From: an uncultured Methylibium sp.
Lineage (GTDB): Bacteria; Pseudomonadota; Gammaproteobacteria; Burkholderiales; Burkholderiaceae_C
Direction: 5' to 3'
NCBI RefSeq assembly: GCF_902826655.1
Contig: NZ_CADEFR010000020.1
Span: 1-64,000 of the forward strand
Length of the DNA stretch: 64,000 nucleotides
Shown here: one piece after another, positions 35,465 through 43,578 of the stretch
How the letters are laid out: the number at the start of each line of letters is the position of its first letter
Position numbering within the stretch: the first letter of the stretch is position 1
Made by a program: the position numbers and the translations under genes
Notes under the pieces: generated by a model
Told to the model about the DNA's origin: nothing
The model's input: only the letters and a program-made list of their open reading frames with translations
Database searches by the model: none

Positions 35465-36601
35465 TCATGTCGAGTTCGAGCTTTCCGTCTCCTCAGGGTC
35501 AACGGGGCGCGTGGTCGTCTCGCTGCCCACGACAACTGACCGACCCAAGTACATGCCGGCGATCCTCGTGCGCCCGTGCCCGAGCCGCTGGGCGATCTCC
35601 TGCCGCGCCTTCGCATCGACCTCCTTGGCGACGGGCTGCCCACCCGCAACCGGTGGCTTCTCGCCGGTCATCTCCTCGTAGTCCGTCGCCGCTCCCTGAT
35701 GCCGCAGCCCGTGTGGCGTCACGCCGAGTTCGGCCCGCGTGATGCCGAAGCGCTCCATCACGTAGCGCAGCCGCCGCATCGCGCGCTTCAGGTCCAGACG
35801 AGGGTCGCCGATGCTGTCGTTCGGACCTGGCGCCACCCGGCGGGCAAACTCGATCGCGCCGCGCCGCAGGTCGTTGTCGATCGGGAAGAGCCGTGGCCGG
35901 CCACCCTTCGTGCCGCGGTGAACCCGCAGGTACGCGTCCACCCCCGCGTCTTCGCGGCCCGCCTGTGCCGCGGTGAGCACATCGCTGTTCGGCCGGAACA
36001 TCAGGCTCTCCTTGAATCGCAGGTGGAAGGCGTGCATCAGTCGCAGCGCCGCCGCTGCGTAGCGGTCGTAACCCTCGACATCGCTGACCACGGTCATCAC
36101 GTCGACGCCCTTCGCGCGCCACGCCTTGTCCTCGGTCGCGTTCTGATGTCGCGCGTAAAGCGCCGCGTCATCGAAGTACGCGCTCATCGGCTTCACCAGC
36201 CTGGGCTTGCCGATCCATCCGGTGAAGGTGCGCAACTGGCTGGCGTAGTTCTGGATCGTCGAGGGCTTCAGCCGTCCGGCCTTGACCTCCTGCGCCCAGT
36301 GGCCCATCACGCAGTCGACGTGGCGGCCGGTGAACGAGCGCGGGTCGAGTCGATAGCGTTTGGGGTGCTCGCGCAGGAAGCGGAACATCCACACGATCAG
36401 GCGCCCGTGCTCGGCGATGGTGTCGTAGCCGACGCCCTTGTTGCGGGTGCTGTGCCGCCAGGCATGGCGCGCGAGGATCAGGTTGAGCACGTAGCGCCAG
36501 CGCTTCGGGTTGAGCGGGACGCTGTCCAGGTCCGGCTGCTCGTAGGTGCGCGGCCCGAACGGCCGCGGAGCGGGTTTGCGGGCGGGGCGGTCTGAGGTCA
36601 T
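35465..36601 (-). CDS. Second tyrosine recombinase of the island
   Basis: 378 residues from the ATG at 36601, with GGAG 7 nt upstream. The C-terminal catalytic set is readable as Arg in HLRFKESLMFR, His-x-x-Arg in TPHGLRHQGA, His in RLGHGR and Tyr in AGMYLGRSV. It is only distantly like the left-end integrase. Such integrase-domain proteins are common in ICEs and islands. No matching attachment repeat was found near it, so it may be a leftover of an earlier insertion or the transfer module of a second element. Confidence 0.8.
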   Translation of the reverse strand: MTSDRPARKPAPRPFGPRTYEQPDLDSVPLNPKRWRYVLNLILARHAWRHSTRNKGVGYDTIAEHGRLIVWMFRFLREHPKRYRLDPRSFTGRHVDCVMGHWAQEVKAGRLKPSTIQNYASQLRTFTGWIGKPRLVKPMSAYFDDAALYARHQNATEDKAWRAKGVDVMTVVSDVEGYDRYAAAALRLMHAFHLRFKESLMFRPNSDVLTAAQAGREDAGVDAYLRVHRGTKGGRPRLFPIDNDLRRGAIEFARRVAPGPNDSIGDPRLDLKRAMRRLRYVMERFGITRAELGVTPHGLRHQGAATDYEEMTGEKPPVAGGQPVAKEVDAKARQEIAQRLGHGRTRIAGMYLGRSVVVGSETTTRPVDPEETESSNST

Positions 36602-37613
36602 CACGTTCTCCAGGAGTCGAGGGTTGGCGGGGGCATCGGGTGACGGGATCTCGACATCGGCGGTTTCCAGGCGCCGGTGTCGCTGCCAGGGTTCGCGGCC
36701 GGAAGGCATGCCTTCGGCCGCACGGAGGTGCGTAAGAGTCATCGCCAGCCAGCACGCGTCGGGCGCGTGAAGGTGCCGGCCCGTCCATCGGGACGAGCCG
36801 AGCCCGGTTCAACAAGAACCGGAGGCGATCCGAGGGCTTGACCCTCGGCGCGGTGCTCTGCGGCACCGCGTACTCAGGGCCTCGCCGACCCGACTGGCTG
36901 CGTCCGCTCCGTGGCGGACGCGCGGGCCGTCCACGCGGTCCGCGCCGGCTTCGCACGAGGCGAAGCGCATGCGCGGAGGACCGATGTCATGGCGTGGGTG
37001 CGAGGCTGGGGACTCGGACGCCTGCACGCTGCGTGCAGTCGTCGATGGGTTCGAGCTCGGGGCTCACGGTGATCAGGTCACCGTCTCGGCGCGAACCGCT
37101 CGAGGCGGCAGGCGCGATGCTTGACGTGGCGACGGCATGCGTCGCGACACTGGGGCGCGAGTTGCGCCATCTTCGACAGGGCTGGGTTCAGCGCGCGATG
37201 CGCTCGGTGAGCCAGCTACCGGCGGTGAGCCAAGTCAGTGTCCGCGGCGACCGGGCACTGGCAAACCCCAAAAGTGCCGGTATGTGTGCCTCCAATCGGT
37301 CTCAGCACCTCGTTCGCTCGTGTTGACGCCGTCGATTCCTGCCTCAGGTAACGAACCGATGCACACCTCGGCTTGTCGGTGTGGCTTGTCGCTCTCCACT
37401 GCGACGGGAGAACAGCCGGAGCGCGGCTCCGTCGCGGTCCGGGTCGCGGCCTGTGGCCTGGCCTTTCCGCCGGGTTGTGGCCCGCACTGGAACGGTCCTG
37501 CAGTCCCACCGCAGTCGCGATCGAGGTCGACCCCGGTCCTGGAGCGGACCTGGATGGGGTTGACGCGGACCGGTTCGGGCAAAGGCTCGGCTTCTCTGTC
37601 CGAGGAGCAAGCC
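36602..37613. other. About 1 kb without a supported gene
   Basis: Several overlapping long reading frames exist on both strands, but none shows a domain or a ribosome binding site. The stretch is GC-rich with patches of CpG-rich repeats and is most likely decayed mobile DNA between the integrase and the small membrane protein gene. Confidence 0.5.
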
Positions 37614-38177
37614 ATGCCCAAGCACGAACTCATCCGGGGTCGCATCGTCGACTTGCGCCGCCATACCAACGTCCACCTGTACCACCGGCGCTCGCCTGGC
37701 CCGAGTGACCGGTACGAACTCTGGCTGCGCGACGACGCCGACCAGGAACTCCAGGTCACGATCCACACCCGCACGATGCCGGCCCGTCGAGGCCATGAGG
37801 TCACGGTGATCGAGTCCGCCGATAGTGGGCCGCCGACGGTGGTCGGCCTCATCAACTGGACGACGCTGGAGGCGGTGAACTACGTGGAGATCGATCCGCC
37901 GCCATTGCTGCGCGGGTGGGATCTGAGCGTGCTGATCCTGCTGTGCATCAGTGCGATCTGGTGGTTCGGGAACGCGGCGCCCGGTGTCGCACTCGCGGCC
38001 GGGGGTGTCTGGCTATTTATCGCCGGTGCCGTGCGAGCGGTATGGCGTTCGGTTCGGGCAAGGCAGGTCGACGTCACGATCACCAGGGTTGCGCGGGTCG
38101 CTCTGCGCGCCGACAGTCCTCTCGACCCATCGCCCAAAGCCCCGGGAACGGTTGTGGCATTCAGGCGCAAGCGATGA
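37614..38177 (+). CDS. Hypothetical two-TM membrane protein
   Basis: 187 residues, not recognised. GAGGAG lies 8 nt before the ATG. The N-terminal ~95 residues look soluble and beta-rich; membrane segments are at about 103-118 and 122-141, followed by a basic Arg-rich tail that should face the cytoplasm. A longer in-frame extension exists but has no start with a binding site. It precedes the IS110 transposase by 49 nt. Confidence 0.6.
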   Translation: MPKHELIRGRIVDLRRHTNVHLYHRRSPGPSDRYELWLRDDADQELQVTIHTRTMPARRGHEVTVIESADSGPPTVVGLINWTTLEAVNYVEIDPPPLLRGWDLSVLILLCISAIWWFGNAAPGVALAAGGVWLFIAGAVRAVWRSVRARQVDVTITRVARVALRADSPLDPSPKAPGTVVAFRRKR

Positions 38178-38226
38178 GCCATCGGCCATTCCGAACTCCA
38201 ACCAGCTTGGAAAGTGAGGTACTCAG

Positions 38227-39276
38227 ATGACAGACCACGACAACATCGTCCGTGTCGGAGTGGACCTTGCACGGTCGGTTGTGCAGGTGCATGCGGTAGA
38301 CGCCGCGGGCAACGTGGTGGTGGCCAGGCAGCTCCAACGATCCGCGTTGATCCCATGGTGCGAGCGGTTGCCTGAGGGCTGCCTCGTCGCGTTCGAGGCA
38401 TGCTCTGCCGCCCATCACCTCGCTCGGCAACTCGGCGCCGTGGGTCTGGTCCCCAGGCTGATCGCCCCCTGCTTCGTGGCGCCGTATCGAATGACCGGAG
38501 CGACCGGGAAGAACGACGCCACCGATGCAGAGGCCATTTGCGAAGCAGCATGCCGGCCTCGCATGCGATTCGTTTCCGTGAAGACACCCGAACAGCAGGG
38601 ATGGCTTGCGATCCATCGCCTGCGCGATGGCTACATCAAGGATCGCACTGCCTGGATGAACCGCGCAAGGGGCGTTCTGTTCGAGTTCGGCATCACGCTC
38701 CCGCTTGCCGGCGCGCGGTTCCGCGACGCGCTGCAACAGGCGGTGTCTGCCCGCGACTCGGGCCTTCCGGGAAACGCGAGGCCTGCGCTGCGTCGATGCT
38801 GTGTCCATCTGGATCAGATTCAGCGGCAGGTCGCCTGGTGCGATGAGCAGATTGCGAAGCACGCGCGCAGCGACGTGAACGCGAGGCTTGCCATGGAGGT
38901 ACGAGGAGTTGGCCCGCTGAGCGCCTCGGCGCTTGCTGCGAGCCTCGGCGACTTGACCCAGTTCGGCAATGGGCGGCAGTTCGGCGCCTGGCTCGGACTG
39001 GTCCCGAGGCAGCGCTCTTCCGGCGGGAAGCAGAGGCTCGGTCGCATCACGAAGAGAGGCGATGCCTATCTGCGCAAGCTGCTCGTCCTCGGCGCGCGGA
39101 GCGCCTTGACGGTCGCGCCCAGACACGACGACGCCGATGCGAGGTGGGCGGTCCAGGTGCGGGAGCGGATCGGCTGGCCCAAGGCCTGCGTGGCCCTGGC
39201 AAACAGAAACGCGCGCACCCTGTGGCGTACCCTGGCAAGGCGCAACCCTGCGGGTTCTGAAAGGGTCGATTCGTAG
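38227..39276 (+). CDS. IS110-family transposase
   Basis: 349 residues. The N-terminal DEDD RuvC-like domain begins VGVDLARSVVQVHAVDAAG, and the C-terminal Transposase_20 domain has MEVRGVGPLSASALAASLGD and GLVPRQRSSGGKQRLGRITKRG, where the serine acts in recombination. These enzymes use a structured non-coding bridge RNA to choose target and donor. The coding region is intact. Only 49 nt separate it from the upstream gene, while 380 non-coding nt lie downstream, the layout expected for the IS1111 subgroup, whose RNA is 3' of the gene. Confidence 0.88.
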   Translation: MTDHDNIVRVGVDLARSVVQVHAVDAAGNVVVARQLQRSALIPWCERLPEGCLVAFEACSAAHHLARQLGAVGLVPRLIAPCFVAPYRMTGATGKNDATDAEAICEAACRPRMRFVSVKTPEQQGWLAIHRLRDGYIKDRTAWMNRARGVLFEFGITLPLAGARFRDALQQAVSARDSGLPGNARPALRRCCVHLDQIQRQVAWCDEQIAKHARSDVNARLAMEVRGVGPLSASALAASLGDLTQFGNGRQFGAWLGLVPRQRSSGGKQRLGRITKRGDAYLRKLLVLGARSALTVAPRHDDADARWAVQVRERIGWPKACVALANRNARTLWRTLARRNPAGSERVDS

Positions 39277-39656
39277 AGGTGCTTTCGCTTTCTCGCGTCG
39301 GGCAGTGCCAGCCGTGTCGCGCCGCGCTGGCAGGGTCACCATCGAGGGGCAGTCCGGGCTCGTTTTCGCGGCGGTCGCCACAATGCGGCGACGATTTATG
39401 TCCTGAGCCGGGCTGACCGCTTTTCGATGGCCGACCTGCAAGAAGAACAGCGACGATTCGTTCAAGGGCAGAGGTGATTCGGTGAACAGGGGACAGTCAC
39501 GCCTCGCGCGATGACGACACAAGTGGTGGGTCACCTCTGCCGTCTCTTTGCCGTGGACGCCGGGGCCATCGGCGTGCGGGCTTGAGTGGTGCGGAAGATG
39601 TCCATCTTTGACATAGCCTGATATCCTTGCTGCCACGCAGACGAAGGAGTGCAACC
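39277..39656 (+). other. Non-coding 3' flank of the IS110 transposase (possible bridge RNA)
   Basis: No convincing gene in 380 nt. A perfect 11-bp inverted repeat, GGCAGAGGTGA at 39467-39477 and TCACCTCTGCC at 39531-39541, brackets a GGGGACAGTCAC motif of the kind seen near repeats of REP type. The region could encode the bridge RNA of the transposase or mark the element end. Confidence 0.4.
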
Positions 39657-39917
39657 ATGGGCATGAACGTCAACCTGACCCCGCAGCTCGAGGAACTGGT
39701 TCGTTCCAAAGTGGCCTCGGGGCTCTACACCTCCGCCAGTGAAGTGGTCCGCGAAGCGTTGCGGCTGATGGACGAGCAGGACCGCCTTCGCGAGGCCAAG
39801 CTCCATCAACTGCGCGACGACGTCCGCCAGGGCATGGCCAGTGGCCCGAGCCAGCCCTGGAGCGCGGACGAGGTCAAGCGTGAAGGTCGCGCCCGCCGCG
39901 CGCGCAAGGCGGCGTAG
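39657..39917 (+). CDS. parD: ParD-like antitoxin
   Basis: 86 residues. The ribbon-helix-helix start MGMNVNLTPQLEELVRSKV and SASEVVREALRLMDEQD are typical of ParD/CopG-type antitoxins that bind their own promoter and the cognate ParE. GAAGGAGTG precedes the ATG at 39657. It is followed by parE after 6 nt; a partial palindrome near 39612-39622 could be the operator. Confidence 0.9.
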   Translation: MGMNVNLTPQLEELVRSKVASGLYTSASEVVREALRLMDEQDRLREAKLHQLRDDVRQGMASGPSQPWSADEVKREGRARRARKAA

Positions 39918-39923
39918 CGCGCG

Positions 39924-40226
39924 ATGGCGCGCGTGTCCCGCCGGCCGCTGGCCGCGGCCGACATCCTCGATATCTGGGACTACATCGCCGAGGACAGCCT
40001 CGATGAGGCCGACCGCTGGGTCGACAGGCTGGACGAGAAGCTCGATCTCCTGGCCACGCAGCCCTTGATGGGGCGCGGCAGAGACGAGTTGCTCGCGGGT
40101 CTGCGGAGCTTTCCGTTCGGGCGGTACGTCATCTTCTACATGGCGGTGAAGGATGGGGTCGATGTGGTGCGGGTGCTCCACAGTGGTCGCGACGTCGATC
40201 TTGCTTTCGGCGAAGACGGGTCGTGA
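39924..40226 (+). CDS. parE: ParE-family toxin
   Basis: 100 residues of the RelE/ParE fold: LAAADILDIWDYIAED, then DRLDEKLDLLATQPLMGRGRDEL and FPFGRYVIFYM, ending with VDVVRVLHSGRDVD. ParE toxins poison DNA gyrase. The start is 6 nt after the antitoxin gene, and the pair is complete, so this is a full operon able to stabilise the island. Confidence 0.92.
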   Translation: MARVSRRPLAAADILDIWDYIAEDSLDEADRWVDRLDEKLDLLATQPLMGRGRDELLAGLRSFPFGRYVIFYMAVKDGVDVVRVLHSGRDVDLAFGEDGS

Positions 40227-40243
40227 TGTCGCAGTGAACCGAG

Positions 40244-40363
40244 AATGAATCAACCAGCCTGATCGTGGCCATCGCCTACAAACTGCAGATCGTCTACGTG
40301 AAGTTCATCGGCACGCATCAGCAGTACGACGCGATCAACGCACACACCATCGAACCGAGCTGA
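40244..40363 (+). pseudogene. higB: HigB toxin 3' remnant
   Basis: The frame reads SLIVAIAYKLQIVYVKFIG, then THQQYDAINAHTIEPS-stop, which is the C-terminal third of a HigB-type mRNA interferase (the KFIGTHxxYDxI signature). The N-terminal two thirds and the start codon are absent. It precedes the truncated higA remnant by 12 nt in the natural toxin-antitoxin order. Confidence 0.8.
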
Positions 40364-40374
40364 GCGAGGTCATC

Positions 40375-40587
40375 GTGAACATCCGTCCCATCCGCACAGA
40401 AGCCGACTACCAGGCCGCGCTCGGCGACATCGCGGCCCTGATGGCATCCGACCCTGCGCCGGGCACGACCAAGGGCGATCACCTGGACATCCTGGCCACG
40501 CTGGTGCAAGCCTACGAGGCCCGGCACTTTCCTATCGGCGCGCCCGACCCGGTGGGCGCACGTGTCTGCAGCGGACAGGGCGGATGA
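40375..40587 (+). pseudogene. higA: HigA antitoxin N-terminal remnant
   Basis: 70 residues: MNIRPIRTEADYQAALGDI, a DHLDILATLVQAYEA segment and HFPIGAPDPVGA, the N-terminal part of HigA. After that the reading frame turns into RVCSGQGG-stop, so the helix-turn-helix domain is lost. Together with the upstream HigB fragment this marks a decayed higBA locus, recombined next to the nucleotidyltransferase gene. Confidence 0.8.
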
Positions 40588-40594
40588 GACCACC

Positions 40595-40885
40595 ATGAAC
40601 CGCGCGCATGTGCTGCAGCAGTTGGCAGCGAGCAAGGCTGAACTCGCCCATCGATACGGGGTGACTCGTCTCGCGCTCTTCGGATCGATGGCCCGTGATG
40701 CGGCGCGAGCCGACAGCGACGTGGACATCCTGGTCTCGTTCGATGGACCAGCCATCTCGTCACGCTACTTCGGCGTGCAGTTCTTTCTCGAGGATCTGCT
40801 CGGGCGTCGGGTGGACCTGGTCACCGACAAGGCACTGCGCCCTGAGCTGCGCCCCTATGTCGAGCGTGAGACCCTGCATGTCTGA
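40595..40885 (+). CDS. MNT-type minimal nucleotidyltransferase
   Basis: 96 residues. The signature LALFGSMARDAARADSDVDILV contains GSxAR-x9-D-x-D, the metal-binding site of the polymerase beta-like minimal nucleotidyltransferases. These act as AMPylating antitoxins of HEPN toxins. No HEPN gene follows: the next gene is on the minus strand, so this is either a solitary antitoxin or one whose partner has been lost. Confidence 0.85.
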   Translation: MNRAHVLQQLAASKAELAHRYGVTRLALFGSMARDAARADSDVDILVSFDGPAISSRYFGVQFFLEDLLGRRVDLVTDKALRPELRPYVERETLHV

Positions 40886-40922
40886 AGCTGCCCACGAGTG
40901 GCAGGCGGGGCGCGAACCGTAT

Positions 40923-41666
40923 TCAGGCGCCGTTGGTCCCGGTTTCGGTGCGTGGTTTCGGACTGACCCAGTAGCCCCCGCCATCCTTCACGGTAACGAG
41001 GTCGGTGTAGGTCTGCACCATGTCCAGCAGGCCGGAGTGCCCGAAGGCCTTGGGCGAAAAGGCCGGGTCCGTGCGTTTCAGGTACTGGCCCAACGCGCCC
41101 AGCCCGACGCGTCCCTCGGACGTGTTGGCCGCCAGCAGGGTGACGGCAGAGATCAGGCTCCGCGGTCGGCGCTTGACGGGCTTGGCGGCCTCGGGCTTGG
41201 GCTCCCCGGAGGAGGTTGCGGTGTCCGGAGCCTGCCACTCGAAGAACTGATCGCTGGCGTTGCGCAGCGCGTCGGGCGTCTTGGTCTCACCGACGATGTG
41301 CACGGTCGCACCGCGCTCGCGAAGCTTGCGACACAGGTACGCGAAGTCCGAGTCGCTGGTGACCAGGCAAAAGGTGTCGGCCCGTCCGTCGAACATCGCT
41401 TCCAGGGCGTCCAGCGCGAGCGCGATGTCGGAGGTGTTCTTTCCCGAAGCGTACTGGTACTGCAGGCAGGGTGTGAAGGCTAGTCGGACCAGTGCGTCCT
41501 GCCACTTGTTGGCCAGGGTGCCATGGTTGCCGTAGCCGCGGCGAAGGACCACGCGGCCGAACTGCGCCACGACGCGCAACGCGTACTCCAGGATCTCCGG
41601 GCTGGTGTTGTCGCAGTCGACGAGAACGGCGACGCGGCCTTCGGTGTTGTCCTTGATGTCGCTCAT
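40923..41666 (-). CDS. NYN-domain ribonuclease with LOTUS/OST-HTH tail
   Basis: 247 residues from the ATG at 41666, behind GGGAGG. The NYN/PIN-like core has Asp17 and Asp19 in AVLVDCDNTSPE, KNTSDIALALDALEAM and VTSDSDFAYLCRKLRERG, all characteristic of the LabA/DUF88 group. The C-terminal ~75 residues (SLISAVTLLAANTS, LGALGQYLKRTDPAFSPKAFG, LVTVKDGGGYWV) match an OST-HTH/LOTUS RNA-binding domain. It probably cuts or binds structured RNA; role in defence is inference. Confidence 0.88.
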   Translation of the reverse strand: MSDIKDNTEGRVAVLVDCDNTSPEILEYALRVVAQFGRVVLRRGYGNHGTLANKWQDALVRLAFTPCLQYQYASGKNTSDIALALDALEAMFDGRADTFCLVTSDSDFAYLCRKLRERGATVHIVGETKTPDALRNASDQFFEWQAPDTATSSGEPKPEAAKPVKRRPRSLISAVTLLAANTSEGRVGLGALGQYLKRTDPAFSPKAFGHSGLLDMVQTYTDLVTVKDGGGYWVSPKPRTETGTNGA

Positions 41667-41788
41667 GCATTGCCTCCCGAGCTTGATTCTGCAACTGCCC
41701 GGTCCATCACCGGTAGAAGCGGCGCAGCTTCGCGTGTCCACTACATTGGCGGTGTCGTCCACGGTGACGACATGCACACCGAGCCCCC

Positions 41789-42772
41789 GTGAGGCAGCCA
41801 CCGCTGATCCAGACCCATGCCTTCGACGTCGCCGAGTGGGAAGTCGATGCCGAGTTCGGCGTCTTCCCGCAAGGCGCGCGGGCCAAGGATGCGGTGTTCG
41901 CGCCGGCGCTGCCGCCGGAGGCTGTGCTGGTCGGTGGAAAGCGGTACCTGTTCAAGCGCTCCAAGCGCAGCTATCCGGACCAGTTCTGGGGCGAGGTGAT
42001 CGCCTACCGGGTGGGCTGCCTGATGGGGCTGCAGGTGCCGCCCGCGTTCGCGGCGTTCAACTCGCGCACGGGTCACAGTGCGGCGCTGATCGAGTGGTTC
42101 TACCGGGATGGCGCCGAGCTGTTCGCGCTGGGCGGCGACTTCATGCAGATGCTGCGACCCGACTTCGACAGGGACCGAGGCACGCAGCACAACCTGCAGG
42201 ATGTTGAAAGGTTGATGCGCGCACTGGTCCATACCGGCGCGCTCACGCAGAACTGGCGTCAATGGTGGGCCGAAGCACTGCTGTTCGATGCGTTGATCGG
42301 GAACTCCGATCGTCATCAGGACAACTGGGGCCTGATCTTCGAGTCCGCCGGGCGCCAACCGCCCAACATGCCACCTTGTCGACTGGCACCCCTGTTCGAC
42401 AACGGCACCAGCCTCGGTCACGAGCGGTTTCCCGAGCGCGTAGCCGGATGGACGGATGCCAGGCTTGACCAGTACATCGAGCGCGGTACGCATCACATCA
42501 AGTCATCGATCGACCCCGGCCATGTCCAGGGGCATCTCGCGCTGCTTCGCCACGTCCTCCACGACTGGGCGCAGCACCTGGACCTGAACCTGCTGCGCAG
42601 CCGCATTGACTTCTCTCCGGACGACCTCACCTCTTGCGTGGGGGACTTGGTGCATCTGCCGGTGCCGTCGCCGCTGTCAACTGCCAGAATGCGGTTTGTC
42701 TGCCGCTTGCTGGTTCGCCGGCTTGCCCTGTTGAAAGATCTCCTGGATGTCCCCGCTGCGCCACCTGGTTGA
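41789..42772 (+). CDS. HipA-like serine/threonine kinase domain protein
   Basis: 327 residues. The catalytic loop GNSDRHQDNWG (residues 171-181, Asp174-Arg-His) and the metal-binding LAPLFDNGTSLG (199-210) match HipA-fold kinases. The N-terminal HipA beta-barrel segment is short or absent. HipA kinases phosphorylate glutamyl-tRNA synthetase and induce persistence. The gene starts GTG at 41789 and overlaps the HIRAN gene by 26 nt, so the two are co-translated; no HipB-type DNA-binding antitoxin is seen next to it. Confidence 0.8.
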   Translation: MRQPPLIQTHAFDVAEWEVDAEFGVFPQGARAKDAVFAPALPPEAVLVGGKRYLFKRSKRSYPDQFWGEVIAYRVGCLMGLQVPPAFAAFNSRTGHSAALIEWFYRDGAELFALGGDFMQMLRPDFDRDRGTQHNLQDVERLMRALVHTGALTQNWRQWWAEALLFDALIGNSDRHQDNWGLIFESAGRQPPNMPPCRLAPLFDNGTSLGHERFPERVAGWTDARLDQYIERGTHHIKSSIDPGHVQGHLALLRHVLHDWAQHLDLNLLRSRIDFSPDDLTSCVGDLVHLPVPSPLSTARMRFVCRLLVRRLALLKDLLDVPAAPPG

Positions 42773-43454
42773 ACCATCGCGTCTGTTGATGACGTGGCAA
42801 CCCTCCGATGAGGGCGCCCCGGTGCGCACTCGGCGGGTTGTGGGGGAGGTCATCCCAGTCGCCGGGTCGAAGTCCGCCGTGTTCCGCTACCTGAAGGCAA
42901 CCGAAGACTTCAAGGCTGCCGAAGTGGCTGGCTTCAAGGGGTTTCCGGCATTCCGGGTGGATGAGGAAGAGATTCGCAGTGGCGTGCTCGACTCCTTGAT
43001 GCGCCGCCTGCCGCCGCGCAACCGGGAGGATTTTGCCGACTACCTGCAACTGCACGGACTGTCCGCGCCGTTCGAGTTGTCCGACGTGGCGCTGCTCGGC
43101 TATACCGGAGCACGACTGCCCAGCGACGGCTTTGCGCTGGTGCCCGAATTCCCGGAAGACACCCGCCCTTGCGACTACGTCATGGAAGTCGCCGGGACGC
43201 GACATGTCATGCAAGGCCCGCTGTCGGACCTGCGCGTTGGCGACCCCGTGAGCATCCAGCCGGATCCCGACAACCCCGTCGAGTCGGATGCGTTGGTCGT
43301 CCTGCACGAGGGTCAACGCATTGGGTTCGTCAATCGAGCCCTGAAGGGCATGTTCCGTCGATGGATGCAGAGCGGCCGTATGACGGTGACGATCGAGCGT
43401 CAAAACGGCAAGCCGCAGCGCCCGTTGATCTTCGTGCGGGTCAGCGTTGCATGA
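42747..43454 (+). CDS. HipA N-terminal-like and HIRAN-domain protein
   Basis: 235 residues. The first half (MTWQPSDEGAPVRTRRVVGEV) resembles the N-terminal subdomain that is missing from the HipA-like kinase gene upstream. The second half, from about 140, is a HIRAN-type domain: YVMEVAGTRHVMQGP, LRVGDPVSIQPDPDNPVESD and LVVLHEGQRIGFVNRALKGM. HIRAN domains bind DNA 3' ends. Split kinase plus HIRAN partner recalls the HipBST arrangement in which the HipA parts are divided between proteins. Confidence 0.7.
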   Translation: MSPLRHLVEPSRLLMTWQPSDEGAPVRTRRVVGEVIPVAGSKSAVFRYLKATEDFKAAEVAGFKGFPAFRVDEEEIRSGVLDSLMRRLPPRNREDFADYLQLHGLSAPFELSDVALLGYTGARLPSDGFALVPEFPEDTRPCDYVMEVAGTRHVMQGPLSDLRVGDPVSIQPDPDNPVESDALVVLHEGQRIGFVNRALKGMFRRWMQSGRMTVTIERQNGKPQRPLIFVRVSVA

Positions 43455-43490
43455 CGTCGCGAGGCGTTCCATGAGAGCCCGTGCGATCCA

Positions 43491-43509
43491 GGTAGCCAGG
43501 CGGGTAGCT
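43491..43509. repeat. Right arm-type sites: two GGTAGC repeats, 12-bp period
   Basis: GGTAGCC at 43491-43497 and GGTAGCT at 43503-43509 repeat the left-end motif with the same 12-bp step, 70 bp inside attR. They fit arm-binding sites of the left-end integrase. Confidence 0.7.
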
Positions 43510-43578
43510 CGAACCGACACAAGCCGAGGGCGTGAGCGCAAGTCGTTGTCCCGTCAACGCTTTTCGATTCAAGCCCCT

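Noticed and set aside
36838..37326. A 162-residue frame upstream of the membrane protein
   Set aside because: No binding site, no domain and Arg/Gly-rich composition typical of antisense frames in high-GC DNA.
37137..38177. A 346-residue reading frame covering the small membrane protein
   Set aside because: Only the part from 37614 has a ribosome binding site and protein-like composition; the upstream part looks like random GC-rich translation.
39608..39631. TTGACA as the -35 element of parDE
   Set aside because: No acceptable -10 hexamer lies 16-18 bp downstream, so no promoter was annotated.
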